Assembly: GCA_021296095.1 (NCBI GenBank)
Contig: JAGWBB010000003.1
Span: 1 to 62,918 of the forward strand
Length of the DNA: 62,918 nucleotides
Source: Desulfurellaceae bacterium
Lineage (GTDB): Bacteria; Desulfobacterota; Binatia; Bin18
Reading direction: 5' to 3'
Both the position numbers and the translations under genes were made by a program. The notes beneath the pieces were generated by a model. That model did not search any database. It was not told where the DNA came from and worked only from the letters and a program-made list of their open reading frames with translations. Below are positions 17,494-25,361 of this stretch, piece after piece (positions within the stretch are counted from its first letter, which is position 1; each line of letters begins with the position of its first letter).

Positions 17494-17828
17494 CGACGCT
17501 ACAGGAGAGAATGGATAAGCTGCCCAGAGCGCGGCGAAAAAAAGTGGAGGAACGGGCCAGAGTGCTGATTGCCGAAGAGATGTCGCTCCAAGACCTGCGC
17601 AGGGCGCGGAAACAGACGCAGGTGCGTGTAGCCAAGGAACTCGGGATCAATCAGGAAAACGTGTCGCGCCTCGAAAAGCGGAGCGATCTGTTGATTTCCA
17701 CGCTCCGGGGCTACGTCAGAGCGATGGGCGGCAAGCTGAGTTTGGTGGCGGAATTTCCCGACCGTCCGCCGGTTGTGTTGACCGGCATTGCGGATCTGGA
17801 CAAGGAAGAGCCTTCGACAAAGTCATAG
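17490..17828 (+). CDS. XRE-type antitoxin, HigA-like
   Basis: 112 residues. A Cro/C1-type helix-turn-helix is seen as LRRARKQTQVRVAKELGINQ followed by ENVSRLEKRSDLLISTLRGY (about residues 36-75). The C-terminal part (GGKLSLVAEF) is typical of antitoxins paired with Gp49-like toxins. It overlaps the toxin gene by 4 bp. It should neutralise the toxin and repress the shared promoter. Confidence 0.87.
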   Translation: MTTLQERMDKLPRARRKKVEERARVLIAEEMSLQDLRRARKQTQVRVAKELGINQENVSRLEKRSDLLISTLRGYVRAMGGKLSLVAEFPDRPPVVLTGIADLDKEEPSTKS

Positions 17829-18018
17829 CAATGGACCGCCGTCGTGCTCTCGCTCGCCAGTCTCCTCAAGCGCCTGACAAACTCCCGTCGGTCCGTCTCA
17901 TAGGTCATACTCGCTTGGCCTTTTCTGTGTCATGGATGAGTGGGTCGGATGAGCGAAGCATAATCTGACAAGCGTGGACTGCTTATAGTTTGGACATCCC
18001 AAGGAGGCTTTGAAAATT
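17829..18018. other. Spacer with a REP-like unit before the DUF262 gene
   Basis: 190 bp without a gene. Positions 17941-17970 carry GTGGGTCGGATGAGCGAAGC with continuing ATAATCTGAC, a relative of the repeat at 16791. An AAGGAGG ribosome site for the next gene ends the spacer (18001-18007). No clear promoter is visible. Confidence 0.5.
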
Positions 18019-19692
18019 ATGGAAGCACGGAATCGCTCACTGAACGACTGGTTTGCCCGCATTCGCACTCGCCAGGTGGTCCTTCCTCGATTTCAGCGCT
18101 TCGAGGCATGGACCCATAGAATGGTTGCTGGGCTTCTTGATACGGTTTTACGAGAACTTCCAGCGGGTGCACTGCTCGTACTCGAAGTGGGTGATGAAGA
18201 ACCTTTTGTCTCCAGGGTGATGGTCGGTGCTCCTGAAAACGGTGATAAAATCGTGGAACATCTCCTCGATGGTCAACAGCGTCTGACAGCCCTGTGGCGT
18301 AGCCTCACCGACAACTATCCAGATCGAACGTACTTTGTGGAGATGAATTCCGACGAGCAAGAAGATGAGTCTTCCGGTCCGCTGCGAACAATGTCTCAAG
18401 GTCGTTGGCGCAAAAATGGAAGGCTCTATCCTCTATGGGCTGATGATCCAGTCAGCGTCTGGGACCGTCAGCTCATACCAGCCAGACTTCTGCGTCCTGA
18501 CCACGAGGCTGAAAAAGAGTTTAAGGAGTGGGCGAAATCGGCTGCTCAAGATGATACCGACGAGCTTATTCGGTTGATTTCATTAGGCGCAGACCTGCCC
18601 GCTCGGTTCGCGGGGTTCAATTTGCCGTTCCTGTCCCTCTCCCTCCCACCCACTACTCCAAGGGAAACAGCTCTCGACGTGTTCGTGAAGATGAATACGT
18701 CGGTGCAGCCTCTTAGCACTTACGACATCGTGGTTGCGCAGGTCGAAGCGGCCACCGGATTTTCACTGCACGAACTTGTCTCGGAGCTGCGGAAAGAGGC
18801 GCCGACGCTTGAGATCTTCGCAGAGCCTGCTCAGGTCATCCTGAATGCGGGTGCGCTGCTCCAGGATCGTGAACCCAGCAAAAGCGTTATGCTTAGCAAC
18901 GACTTTGCCGAAGGTTTGATCGATAACTGGGCCAAACTCGTGAGCGGAGCCTAGCGAGCGGCGAGTTTCCTTGATGAAGAACACGTATTCGATTCAACGC
19001 GTATTCCTTCCGATGCGGCGACTCCGTTGCTTGTCGCCTTATGGGCTCACGCCCCCGACGGCTTGGATGGCGAAGGCGAAGCGCGTCTCCTCCTTCGGAA
19101 GTTTCTATGGCGTGCGTTCTTAACTGATCGCTACGAATTGGCCACCAATGGCCGTATCTTCGCCGATTACAGACTGCTGGCTCCACGGCTCAAAGGCCAG
19201 GATGCCGGTGTTCCACTCATCTTCAACGACGAGAGGCATCCACTTCCAACGGCCGAAGACCTGCTGCTGGCTGGTTGGCCGAAGAAAAGAGAGCGTTTGG
19301 CTCGGGCAATTCTACTCATCTCCCTCCGACAGGGAGGACTCGATTTCGCCGACGGTAGTCAAGCAACTCGTGACAGCCTCCGTTCAAGGGAATACCACCA
19401 TATTTTCCCAATAGACCTCTTGGAAGATGCAGGCGAAGAGCAAGGGAAGGTTTACAGAGCGTTGAATTGCGCGCTGGTGACCTGGAAGACCAATCGTAAC
19501 ATCTCTGCTAAGTCCCCGATTGAATATCTCCAGAAGAGGATTGATGCGAGTACGCTCGGCGAGGCAGAGATTCGTAGGCGTCTCGTCAGTCATAGTATCG
19601 ACTATGACGTTCTTGTGGCTGGCAACTATGATGAGTTTCTTGCCGCACGCGCTGAGACGTTGCTTCCAGAAGTTCAGCGCCTCGGGAGCTGA
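18019..19692 (+). pseudogene. DUF262/DUF1524 (GmrSD-like) protein interrupted by an in-frame TAG
   Basis: The ATG at 18019 has AAGGAGG at 11 bp. The N-terminal part is DUF262: ARIRTRQVVLPRFQRFEAWT and the nucleotide-contacting HLLDGQQRLTALW near residues 78-90. The frame meets TAG at 18952-18954 and continues in the same frame to 19692 with a DUF1524 HNH-like part: EYHHIFPIDLL and NRNISAKSPIEYL. One base change (for example GAG to TAG) would restore 557 residues; the reading ...KLVSGA-x-RAASFLDEE... is continuous. The DUF262-DUF1524 architecture is that of type IV restriction enzymes such as GmrSD that attack modified phage DNA. As it stands the nuclease half is probably not made, unless a TTG or downstream start is used. 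Confidence 0.85.
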
Positions 19693-19697
19693 CGTGT

Positions 19698-19745
19698 TTC
19701 GAGGGTGCACCTGTCAGTGATGTGGATTTGGTCAATTATCGCTGA
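19698..19745 (+). pseudogene. Remnant of a HigB toxin 3' end
   Basis: The frame reads [14 protein letters not shown] then stop, which resembles the C-terminus of HigB toxins; compare AGDAFDVDYIDYH at the end of the intact HigB at 59377-59655. No upstream part of a toxin exists, because the DUF1524 gene occupies that place. A HigA-type antitoxin gene follows after 20 bp. Confidence 0.5.
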
Positions 19746-19765
19746 AGGAGACCCGCGATATACCG

Positions 19766-20050
19766 ATGAAGAACCCGCCCCATCCGGGCCTGTCCGTCCG
19801 TCATGATTGTCTGGAGGCGCTGGGGCTCAGCGTGACAGAAGCGGCAAGAAAGCTTGGGGTCAGCCGTAAGCAGCTGTCCGATATCGTTAATGGCCGTTCA
19901 GGACTCTCACCGGAGATGGTGACCCGACTCGACAAGGCATTCGGTGGCGGAGCAAGTACCTGGTACCGGGTGCAGGCGGCCTATGACCTCGCCCAAACGA
20001 TGAAACGCGCCGGTCGAATCAAGGTTAAGCGGCTGTCATCGGTAGCATAG
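19766..20050 (+). CDS. higA: HigA-type antitoxin, orphan
   Basis: 94 residues of the HigA addiction-module family. The start [20 protein letters not shown], the helix-turn-helix [20 protein letters not shown] and the [27 protein letters not shown] block are diagnostic. AAGGAG lies about 15 bp before the ATG. No intact toxin gene is beside it; only a C-terminal toxin remnant lies upstream. It may act as a free repressor or as an anti-addiction gene against related toxins such as that at 59377. It ends directly before monooxygenase tail copy B. Confidence 0.88.
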   Translation: MKNPPHPGLSVRHDCLEALGLSVTEAARKLGVSRKQLSDIVNGRSGLSPEMVTRLDKAFGGGASTWYRVQAAYDLAQTMKRAGRIKVKRLSSVA

Positions 20051-20068
20051 ATGAGTAGGTCGGCTCGC

Positions 20069-20257
20069 TCAGCGGCCGCTGTAATCCTCGAACCCGGGCG
20101 TTTTGCTCTCCTGCCACAGATCGACCAGCCGCTTGGGGATGAGCGTCGTCACCCGGTCGCGCGAGCCGCAAAACCAGCTGCTGATGCCCGGCAGGCTCCA
20201 CACATAGTGCTCCAATTCAGCCTTAACCTCGTCAAGACACTGCACGAGACCCTGTCG
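20069..20257 (-). repeat. Tail copy B: second duplicate of the 3' end of the flavin monooxygenase gene
   Basis: About 189 bp align to 21162-21350 and to copy A. On the minus strand it still reads SLPGISSWFCGSRDRVTTLI and ends EDYSGR before the stop. Differences from the intact gene include Asn to Ser and Arg to Cys; its outer end is the most diverged. It is followed on the plus strand by the fragment resembling a restriction subunit start. Confidence 0.85.
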
Positions 20258-20334
20258 AGAATCCGTTGCTTGAGCAGTTGCACAGCCTGGGCTGGGAGAT
20301 CAGCGACCTGACCGGCGAGAATCAAAATCCCGGA
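20257..20334 (+). pseudogene. N-terminal gene fragment, possibly type I restriction HsdR-like
   Basis: The frame reads ENPLLEQLHSLGWEISDLTG and is then lost. The same module occurs at 21037-21162 as RIKKPLLEQLHGLGWEIVTL. An N-terminal ...PLLEQL..LGWE... helix is common in some HsdR-type subunits, but the fragment is too short to prove this. It is fused directly to the end of tail copy B. Confidence 0.35.
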
Positions 20335-20362
20335 GACGCCTCCCGCTGCTCGATTTGTACGT

Positions 20363-20391
20363 TTGACGTATTACACCAGACATCCTATCGT
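20363..20391 (+). promoter_or_regulatory. Promoter of the second higBA module
   Basis: TTGACG (20363-20368), a 17-nt spacer and TATCGT (20386-20391). Only 7 nt separate the -10 box from the GTG at 20399, and no ribosome-binding site is seen, so transcription probably starts at or next to the start codon. Confidence 0.55.
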
Positions 20392-20398
20392 CACCCCC

Positions 20399-20686
20399 GT
20401 GATTCAATCGTTCGGAGACAGCAAGAGTCGCCGGCTGTTCGAGGGCGGCCGGCTGAGAGGCTTTCGCGGCCTTGACTACGAGCGGGCATTGATGCTGCTC
20501 GATGCGCTTGACGCTGCGTCTTCGCTGGCTCCGCTGCGCGCACTTCGGGCCGTTCGGCTCCACGCACTGACCGGCGACCGGCGGGGACAATGGGCAATGA
20601 CGGTGAACCGGCGCTGGCGGGTGACGTTTCGATTCGAGGCCGGTAATGCGCACGAGGTCACTATCGAGGACTATCACAAAGGATGA
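20399..20686 (+). CDS. higB: HigB-type toxin
   Basis: 95 residues from the GTG at 20399, chosen because IQSFGDSKSRRLFEGG is the standard HigB N-terminus; the longer open frame from 20363 lies in the promoter. Other family segments are ALMLLDALDAASSLAPLRAL, RLHALTGDRRGQWAMTVNRRWRVTF cut here at residues 60-84, and the C-terminal EVTIEDYH. HigB toxins are ribosome-dependent mRNA endonucleases. It is followed after 16 bp by its antitoxin. Confidence 0.88.
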   Translation: MIQSFGDSKSRRLFEGGRLRGFRGLDYERALMLLDALDAASSLAPLRALRAVRLHALTGDRRGQWAMTVNRRWRVTFRFEAGNAHEVTIEDYHKG

Positions 20687-20702
20687 AATCGGGAGGTAGG
20701 CC

Positions 20703-20990
20703 ATGACGCGAGTGAAGACACATCCCGGCCGGGTACTGCGGGCGGAACTGGAAGCACGAGGCATGAGCGCAAACCGGCTTGCGCTCGCCATCCGTGTCCC
20801 GGCAAACCGGATTACCGCCATCCTGCGAGGCGAACGGGCGGTCACGGCCGAGACTGCCGTGCGCCTCGGCCGCTACCTTGGAACCGGACCGGCATTCTGG
20901 ATGAACCTGCAAAGCGCATACGACATCTCGGTAGTGGAGAGCGTCAAAGGGCACGTGATCGAAGGTGAGGTGCCGGCTGCGGTTTCGTGA
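20703..20990 (+). CDS. higA: HigA-type antitoxin
   Basis: 95 residues. It has the HigA family start (VKTHPGRVLRAELEARGMSA), a helix-turn-helix (NRLALAIRVPANRITAILRG) and the TAETAVRLGRYLGTGPAFWM block. GGGAGG lies just before the ATG. It is the partner of the toxin ending 16 bp upstream. Confidence 0.92.
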   Translation: MTRVKTHPGRVLRAELEARGMSANRLALAIRVPANRITAILRGERAVTAETAVRLGRYLGTGPAFWMNLQSAYDISVVESVKGHVIEGEVPAAVS

Positions 20991-21036
20991 TACTGGTGCT
21001 ACGGGAGTGATGACTATGAGGCCGCAGTCCCTTCGC

Positions 21037-21162
21037 ATGGACGAACGCAACCGCATCAAGAAGCCCTTGCTTGAGCAGTTGCACGGCCTGGGCTGGGAGA
21101 TCGTCACCCTGACCGATGAGAGCCAAAAGCTCGCCGCCACCTTCCGACCGCGCGGCCGACAT
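21037..21162 (+). pseudogene. Second N-terminal gene fragment, possibly HsdR-like
   Basis: From the ATG at 21037 the frame reads MDERNRIKKPLLEQLHGLGW and on to EIVTLTDESQKLAATFRP, then runs into the monooxygenase tail and stops shortly after. It is a longer version of the fragment at 20257-20334. The break lies at a 13-bp quasi-repeat (21152-21177) at the monooxygenase stop codon. The HsdR assignment is tentative. Confidence 0.4.
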
Positions 21163-21177
21163 CAGCGGCCGACATAA
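21152..21177. repeat. 13-bp quasi-tandem repeat at the monooxygenase stop codon
   Basis: GCGGCCGACATCA (21152-21164) is followed directly by GCGGCCGACATAA (21165-21177); 12 of 13 bases match. The TCA that encodes the minus-strand stop is the end of the first unit. It is the junction between the gene fragment and the intact monooxygenase tail. Confidence 0.7.
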
Positions 21178-22991
21178 TCCTCGAACTTGGGCGTTTTGCT
21201 CTCCTGCCACAGATCGACCAGCCGCTTGGGGATGAGCGTCGTCACCCGGTCGCGCGAGCCGCGAAACCAGTTGCTGATGCCCGGCAGGCTCCACACGTAG
21301 TGCTCCAACTCGGCCTTGACCTCGTCAACGAACTGCTCGACCGCCTCGCCGCGCACCTCCAGGCGTGACCACTTGTGCTCGAACATGGCCCGCAGGCACT
21401 CGACGATGTAGCCGATCTGGCACTCGGCAAAAAAGATGCCGCTGCCGCCGTGGCCGGGCGTGCCGTTGGGACCCGGGGTGATGAACAGGTTGGGGCAGTG
21501 TTCGAGCGCCATACCCTGATAGGTTTCGAGCCTGTCGTCGAGCAGGGCGCGCACATCGACCCCGTTGCGGCCGTTGACCTGAATCGGCCACAGCACCTTG
21601 CCGGTGTCAAAGCCGGTGGCAAAGACAATGATATCGACCGCCTCATGGCCGTCGGCGGTGGTGATTCCGTCGGCCGTGATACGCTCGATTGGCGTATCGG
21701 TCAGCTGCACGTTGTCGCGTCGCAGAGCCTGATACCAGCCGTTGTCGAGCAGCAGCCGCTTGCCGTAGGGCGGATACTGGGGCAGCACCTTTTCGACCAG
21801 CTCCGGCATGTCGCCGATCTGGGCCTTGATGTACTCAGTCATCTGACCCCGCAGCTTGTCGTTAGCCGCGTTGACCGAACGGTCCGGGTAGGGCCAGTCG
21901 GGGTCGATGCGCAGGGTCGGCAGGATGGAATCGCCGATCTGCCAGAACTGGCGGAAGCGGAACCACGACAGATAGGTCGGGATCTTGTCGATCAGCAGGC
22001 GCTCGGTGCCGGACAGGGCTTTGCCGTACTGGGGGTGGGACAGCATCCAGTGCGGTGTGCGTTGGTAGATCAGCACCTCGCGGGTCTGGGGCGCAATGGC
22101 CGGCACGATCTGGTTGGCGCTGGCCCCGGTGCCGATGACCGCCACCCGCTTGTCGGTCAGATCGACCCCGTGGTCCCAGTGGGTGGAGTGGAACGACGGG
22201 CCCGCAAAGGCGTCCACGCCCTCAATCTGGGGCCACTTTGGAATCCGCAGCAGACCGGTCGCGCCGATCACAAAATTGGCCCTGAGGCGCTCGGTCGAGC
22301 CGTCGCCACGGCGCAGGTCCAGCTCCCACACCCCGTCTGCGTCGTTCCAGCCCATGGTCTCGACCGCAGTGTTGCACTGCAGGCGATCGCCAAAGCTGCG
22401 CTCGGCAACGATCTGCTTGACGTATTTCAGCAGCTCGGGCTGATGACTGAAGTGCTCCGGCCAGCCCATGTCGGGCGCAAAGGAGTAGGAGTACAGCAGG
22501 CTGGGCGTATCCACCCGACAGCCCGGATAGCTGTTCTGCCACCAGGTACCGCCTGGCTCGGGGTTTTTCTCGAGGATCGTGAACGACGACAGGCCGAGTT
22601 CTTCGAGTCTGAGGCCGGCCAGGACGCCGGTCACCCCGGCGCCGATAATCACCACCTTGAAGTCGGCCGGCGGCGTGAGCGGCGCAACCTGCGCCTGCGG
22701 GCCGAGCCCCATCTGTTCGCGTGCCATGGGGCCGTACTCGGGGGCGACCGGCATGCCGGCGGCCAGGTTCATGGCTGCCTGGAGGACTTCGTCGCTGGGC
22801 GGTCCGGCCGTTTTCTGGCCCGACAGATAGGCCGGTAGCAGCTCGGCCGCCTTGCGCTCAATCGCGGCCCGGTCGCGCAGATCGGGAACGGCCTGCGGGT
22901 CGTCGGCCAGATGGGTAACAACTGCCGCCAGGGTGCGTCTGTCGGCCTGCTCAAGCAGGGACGGAATGTCGATATCGGTGGTGGTCGTCAT
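21162..22991 (-). CDS. Flavin-containing monooxygenase, Baeyer-Villiger type
   Basis: 609 residues. The FAD-binding fold is VVIIGAGVTGVLAGLRL (glycines at 117-122), followed by GGTWWQNSYPGCRVDTPS. The type I Baeyer-Villiger fingerprint FxGxxxHxxxWD is present as FAGPSFHSTHWD, and the NADPH fold as RVAVIGTGASANQIV. Such enzymes insert oxygen beside a ketone using NADPH and O2; the N-terminal extension of about 110 residues recalls 4-hydroxyacetophenone monooxygenase relatives. The substrate is unknown. Its 3' end is duplicated twice further left (16882 and 20069), which makes it the apparent insertion target of the accessory block. Confidence 0.9.
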   Translation of the reverse strand: MTTTTDIDIPSLLEQADRRTLAAVVTHLADDPQAVPDLRDRAAIERKAAELLPAYLSGQKTAGPPSDEVLQAAMNLAAGMPVAPEYGPMAREQMGLGPQAQVAPLTPPADFKVVIIGAGVTGVLAGLRLEELGLSSFTILEKNPEPGGTWWQNSYPGCRVDTPSLLYSYSFAPDMGWPEHFSHQPELLKYVKQIVAERSFGDRLQCNTAVETMGWNDADGVWELDLRRGDGSTERLRANFVIGATGLLRIPKWPQIEGVDAFAGPSFHSTHWDHGVDLTDKRVAVIGTGASANQIVPAIAPQTREVLIYQRTPHWMLSHPQYGKALSGTERLLIDKIPTYLSWFRFRQFWQIGDSILPTLRIDPDWPYPDRSVNAANDKLRGQMTEYIKAQIGDMPELVEKVLPQYPPYGKRLLLDNGWYQALRRDNVQLTDTPIERITADGITTADGHEAVDIIVFATGFDTGKVLWPIQVNGRNGVDVRALLDDRLETYQGMALEHCPNLFITPGPNGTPGHGGSGIFFAECQIGYIVECLRAMFEHKWSRLEVRGEAVEQFVDEVKAELEHYVWSLPGISNWFRGSRDRVTTLIPKRLVDLWQESKTPKFEDYVGR

Positions 22992-23201
22992 GGCGGCAAC
23001 CTACAAGAAGCGGGTCGCCTTGTCCAGAAAGTCGCCAGGCAGACGCCAAGGGCTTACCAGGCGGGCTGAGAGGTGCTAGGCTCCGCACAGCGCCGAGGGA
23101 CGCGGGGGCTGGGACAGCTCGCTGGAGACACGATTTTCCTGCTTGGCAAGGGGAACGGTGATACCCGAGCGAGCATCGTCCGCCCGTGGGGAGAAGGAGT
23201 T

Positions 23202-24059
23202 ATGGCTGCAACGGAAACGAGGCGGACGCAGGAAGACGCCGAGGCCATTTGGGTCAAGTGCAGCGCCTGTCAGGATATTCTGTTCCGCAAGGAGGCCGAG
23301 CGGCGTTTATTCGTGTGCCCCAAATGCGGGATGCATCTCAGGCTGACGGTTGAGCAGCGTCTGTTCCTGGTGGTTGACCGCGGTTCGTTTGTCGAGCATG
23401 ACGTTGACCTGTCGCCCAGCGACCCGCTCGGCTTTACCGACCGCAAACCCTATCCCCAGCGCATCGCCGACGCCCAGGCCAAGACGGGTCGAACCGAGGC
23501 GGTGGTGTGTGGGGTAGCAACGATTGAGGACCGAGCGGTGGCCCTGGGACTGTTTGATTTTGCCTTTTCGGGCGGCAGCATGGGAACCGTGGTGGGCGAG
23601 AAGCTGACCCGGATTGTCGAGCACGCGGTGCAGGAACGCCTGCCGGTCATTTTCTTTTCCGCCTCGGGCGGTGCCCGCATGCAGGAGGGCGTCCTGTCCC
23701 TGATGCAGATGGCCAAGGTCAATACAGCCCTCAACCGGCTGCGGGCGGCCGGACTGCCGTATATCTCGGTCATGACCGATCCGACGACGGGCGGAGTGGC
23801 AGCCTCGCTGGGGATGATCGGCGATATCAATATCGCCGAACCCCAGGCCCTGATCGGCTTTGCCGGCCCGCGGGTGATTGAACAGACGATCCGCGAGACC
23901 CTGCCGCCGGGCTTTCAGCGGGCGGAGTTCCTGCTCGAGCACGGCATGCTGGACATGGTCGTGGAACGTAAGGATCTGCGCGGGGTGCTGGCACAACTGC
24001 TCGGCCTGCTGTGCGACCCCGCCTCGGACGACGCGGGTGAGACCCCCGGCCAGCCCTAG
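23202..24059 (+). CDS. accD: Acetyl-CoA carboxylase carboxyltransferase subunit beta
   Basis: 285 residues from the ATG at 23202 with GAGAAGGAG at good spacing; the open frame upstream is not family-like. AccD pairs with AccA to form the carboxyltransferase that makes malonyl-CoA. The N-terminal zinc finger is CSACQ and CPKCG (residues about 23-45). The catalytic crotonase fold shows FSASGGARMQEGVLSLMQM, VMTDPTTGGVAASLGMIGD and ALIGFAGPRVIEQTI. folC follows after 21 bp, the common accD-folC order. Confidence 0.97.
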   Translation: MAATETRRTQEDAEAIWVKCSACQDILFRKEAERRLFVCPKCGMHLRLTVEQRLFLVVDRGSFVEHDVDLSPSDPLGFTDRKPYPQRIADAQAKTGRTEAVVCGVATIEDRAVALGLFDFAFSGGSMGTVVGEKLTRIVEHAVQERLPVIFFSASGGARMQEGVLSLMQMAKVNTALNRLRAAGLPYISVMTDPTTGGVAASLGMIGDINIAEPQALIGFAGPRVIEQTIRETLPPGFQRAEFLLEHGMLDMVVERKDLRGVLAQLLGLLCDPASDDAGETPGQP

Positions 24060-24080
24060 CCGGTCCATTTGCTGACGTCC

Positions 24081-25361
24081 ATGCTCAGTTACGCCGAGAC
24101 CCTGGACTTCCTGTTTGACCGCGAGGTCGAGCGTATGCAGCTCGGGCTCGACAGGGTGGAGCGCGCCCTGGCGCTGTGCGGCTCCCCTCACACCCGCTTT
24201 CCCAGCTTGCACATTGCGGGGACGAACGGCAAAGGCTCGACCGCAGCCCTGCTGCACGCCGTACTGAGAGCGGCGGGCTACCGGGTTGGCCTGTATACCT
24301 CACCCCATCTGCTCGACTTCTGCGAACGCATCCGTCTCGGCGCCGGCTGGATTCGGCAACAGGACGTGGTTGACGGCATAGCCTGGATTCGCTCCCGCCT
24401 CGACCCGGCCGAGCTCGGGCTCACCCCGTTTGAGCTGATGACGCTGCTTGCCTTTGTAACCTTTGCCCGGGCCGAGGTCGATATTGCGGTCGTTGAGGTC
24501 GGGCTCGGTGGACGCCTGGACGCGACCAATGTGCTGTCTCCGCTGGTGACGACGATTACCCAGATCGGACTCGACCACCAGGCCTATCTGGGCAGCGATG
24601 TGGCCCGGATCGCGGCTGAGAAGGGCGGCATCATCAAGCCTGGCGTCCCGGTCGTTGTCGGCCGGATGGAGGCCGACAGCCAGGCCGTGCTGATCGACAT
24701 CGCGCGTCGGCAGGGCAGTCCGAGCCTGGTCTATGGTCGGGATTTTTGGGCCGATGCGGGTTCGGGTCATTTTGGCTATCGGGGCCGGGCCTGGCAGTAT
24801 GAGAACCTGCCGCTGGGGCTGGCCGGCGCCTTTCAGGTCGATAACGCGGCCGCAGCCCTGGCCAGCCTGGAATGCCTGACTGCGGATTTTCCCGTCTCCG
24901 GTGCCCAGCTGTGCCACGGCTTGCGGCAGGTCGTCTGGCCGGGGCGTTTCCAGATCGTTTGCGATCAGCCTCTTGTCATACTCGACGGGGCGCACAACCC
25001 GTATGCGGTTGCGGCTCTGGTGTCGGCCCTGCCCGAGGTGCTCGGCGGGCGGCGAGTCTCGCTGCTGTTCGGGGTGATGGACGATAAGGACTGGCCGTCT
25101 ATGGTCCCGCTCCTGGCCCGCATTGCCCACCAAGCGGTCGTCACCCGGGTGCGCAATCCGCGTGCCGCAGACCCCCAGGCCGTGGCAGCCGCCTTTGCCG
25201 GGGCGTGCCCGACCCGGGTGTGCAGCGACGCGCGGGCCGCGTGCCAGCAGCAGCTCGACGGGGCTGACGCCGACACGGCTGTGGTCGTATGCGGCTCGCT
25301 GTTTCTGGTCGGCGAGGTGCTGCCCCTGTTTCCTTCAGCGCTAAGGGGGCAGCGCCGATGA
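24081..25361 (+). CDS. folC: Folylpolyglutamate synthase / dihydrofolate synthase
   Basis: 426 residues from the ATG at 24081. FolC adds glutamate to dihydropteroate or folates with ATP. The Mur-ligase-type P-loop is HIAGTNGKGSTAALLHAVL, followed by YRVGLYTSPHLLDFCERI, the VVEVGLGGRLDATNV metal-site region, ITQIGLDHQAYLG and VILDGAHNPYA in the C-terminal domain. It ends with an ATGA overlap into lptD, so accD, folC and lptD likely form one transcript. Confidence 0.96.
   Translation: MLSYAETLDFLFDREVERMQLGLDRVERALALCGSPHTRFPSLHIAGTNGKGSTAALLHAVLRAAGYRVGLYTSPHLLDFCERIRLGAGWIRQQDVVDGIAWIRSRLDPAELGLTPFELMTLLAFVTFARAEVDIAVVEVGLGGRLDATNVLSPLVTTITQIGLDHQAYLGSDVARIAAEKGGIIKPGVPVVVGRMEADSQAVLIDIARRQGSPSLVYGRDFWADAGSGHFGYRGRAWQYENLPLGLAGAFQVDNAAAALASLECLTADFPVSGAQLCHGLRQVVWPGRFQIVCDQPLVILDGAHNPYAVAALVSALPEVLGGRRVSLLFGVMDDKDWPSMVPLLARIAHQAVVTRVRNPRAADPQAVAAAFAGACPTRVCSDARAACQQQLDGADADTAVVVCGSLFLVGEVLPLFPSALRGQRR

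Noticed and set aside
18952-18954. The amber codon as a pyrrolysine or read-through signal
   Set aside because: No pyrrolysine machinery or tRNA is visible, there is no special context, and neighbouring genes are also decayed. A nonsense mutation is simpler.
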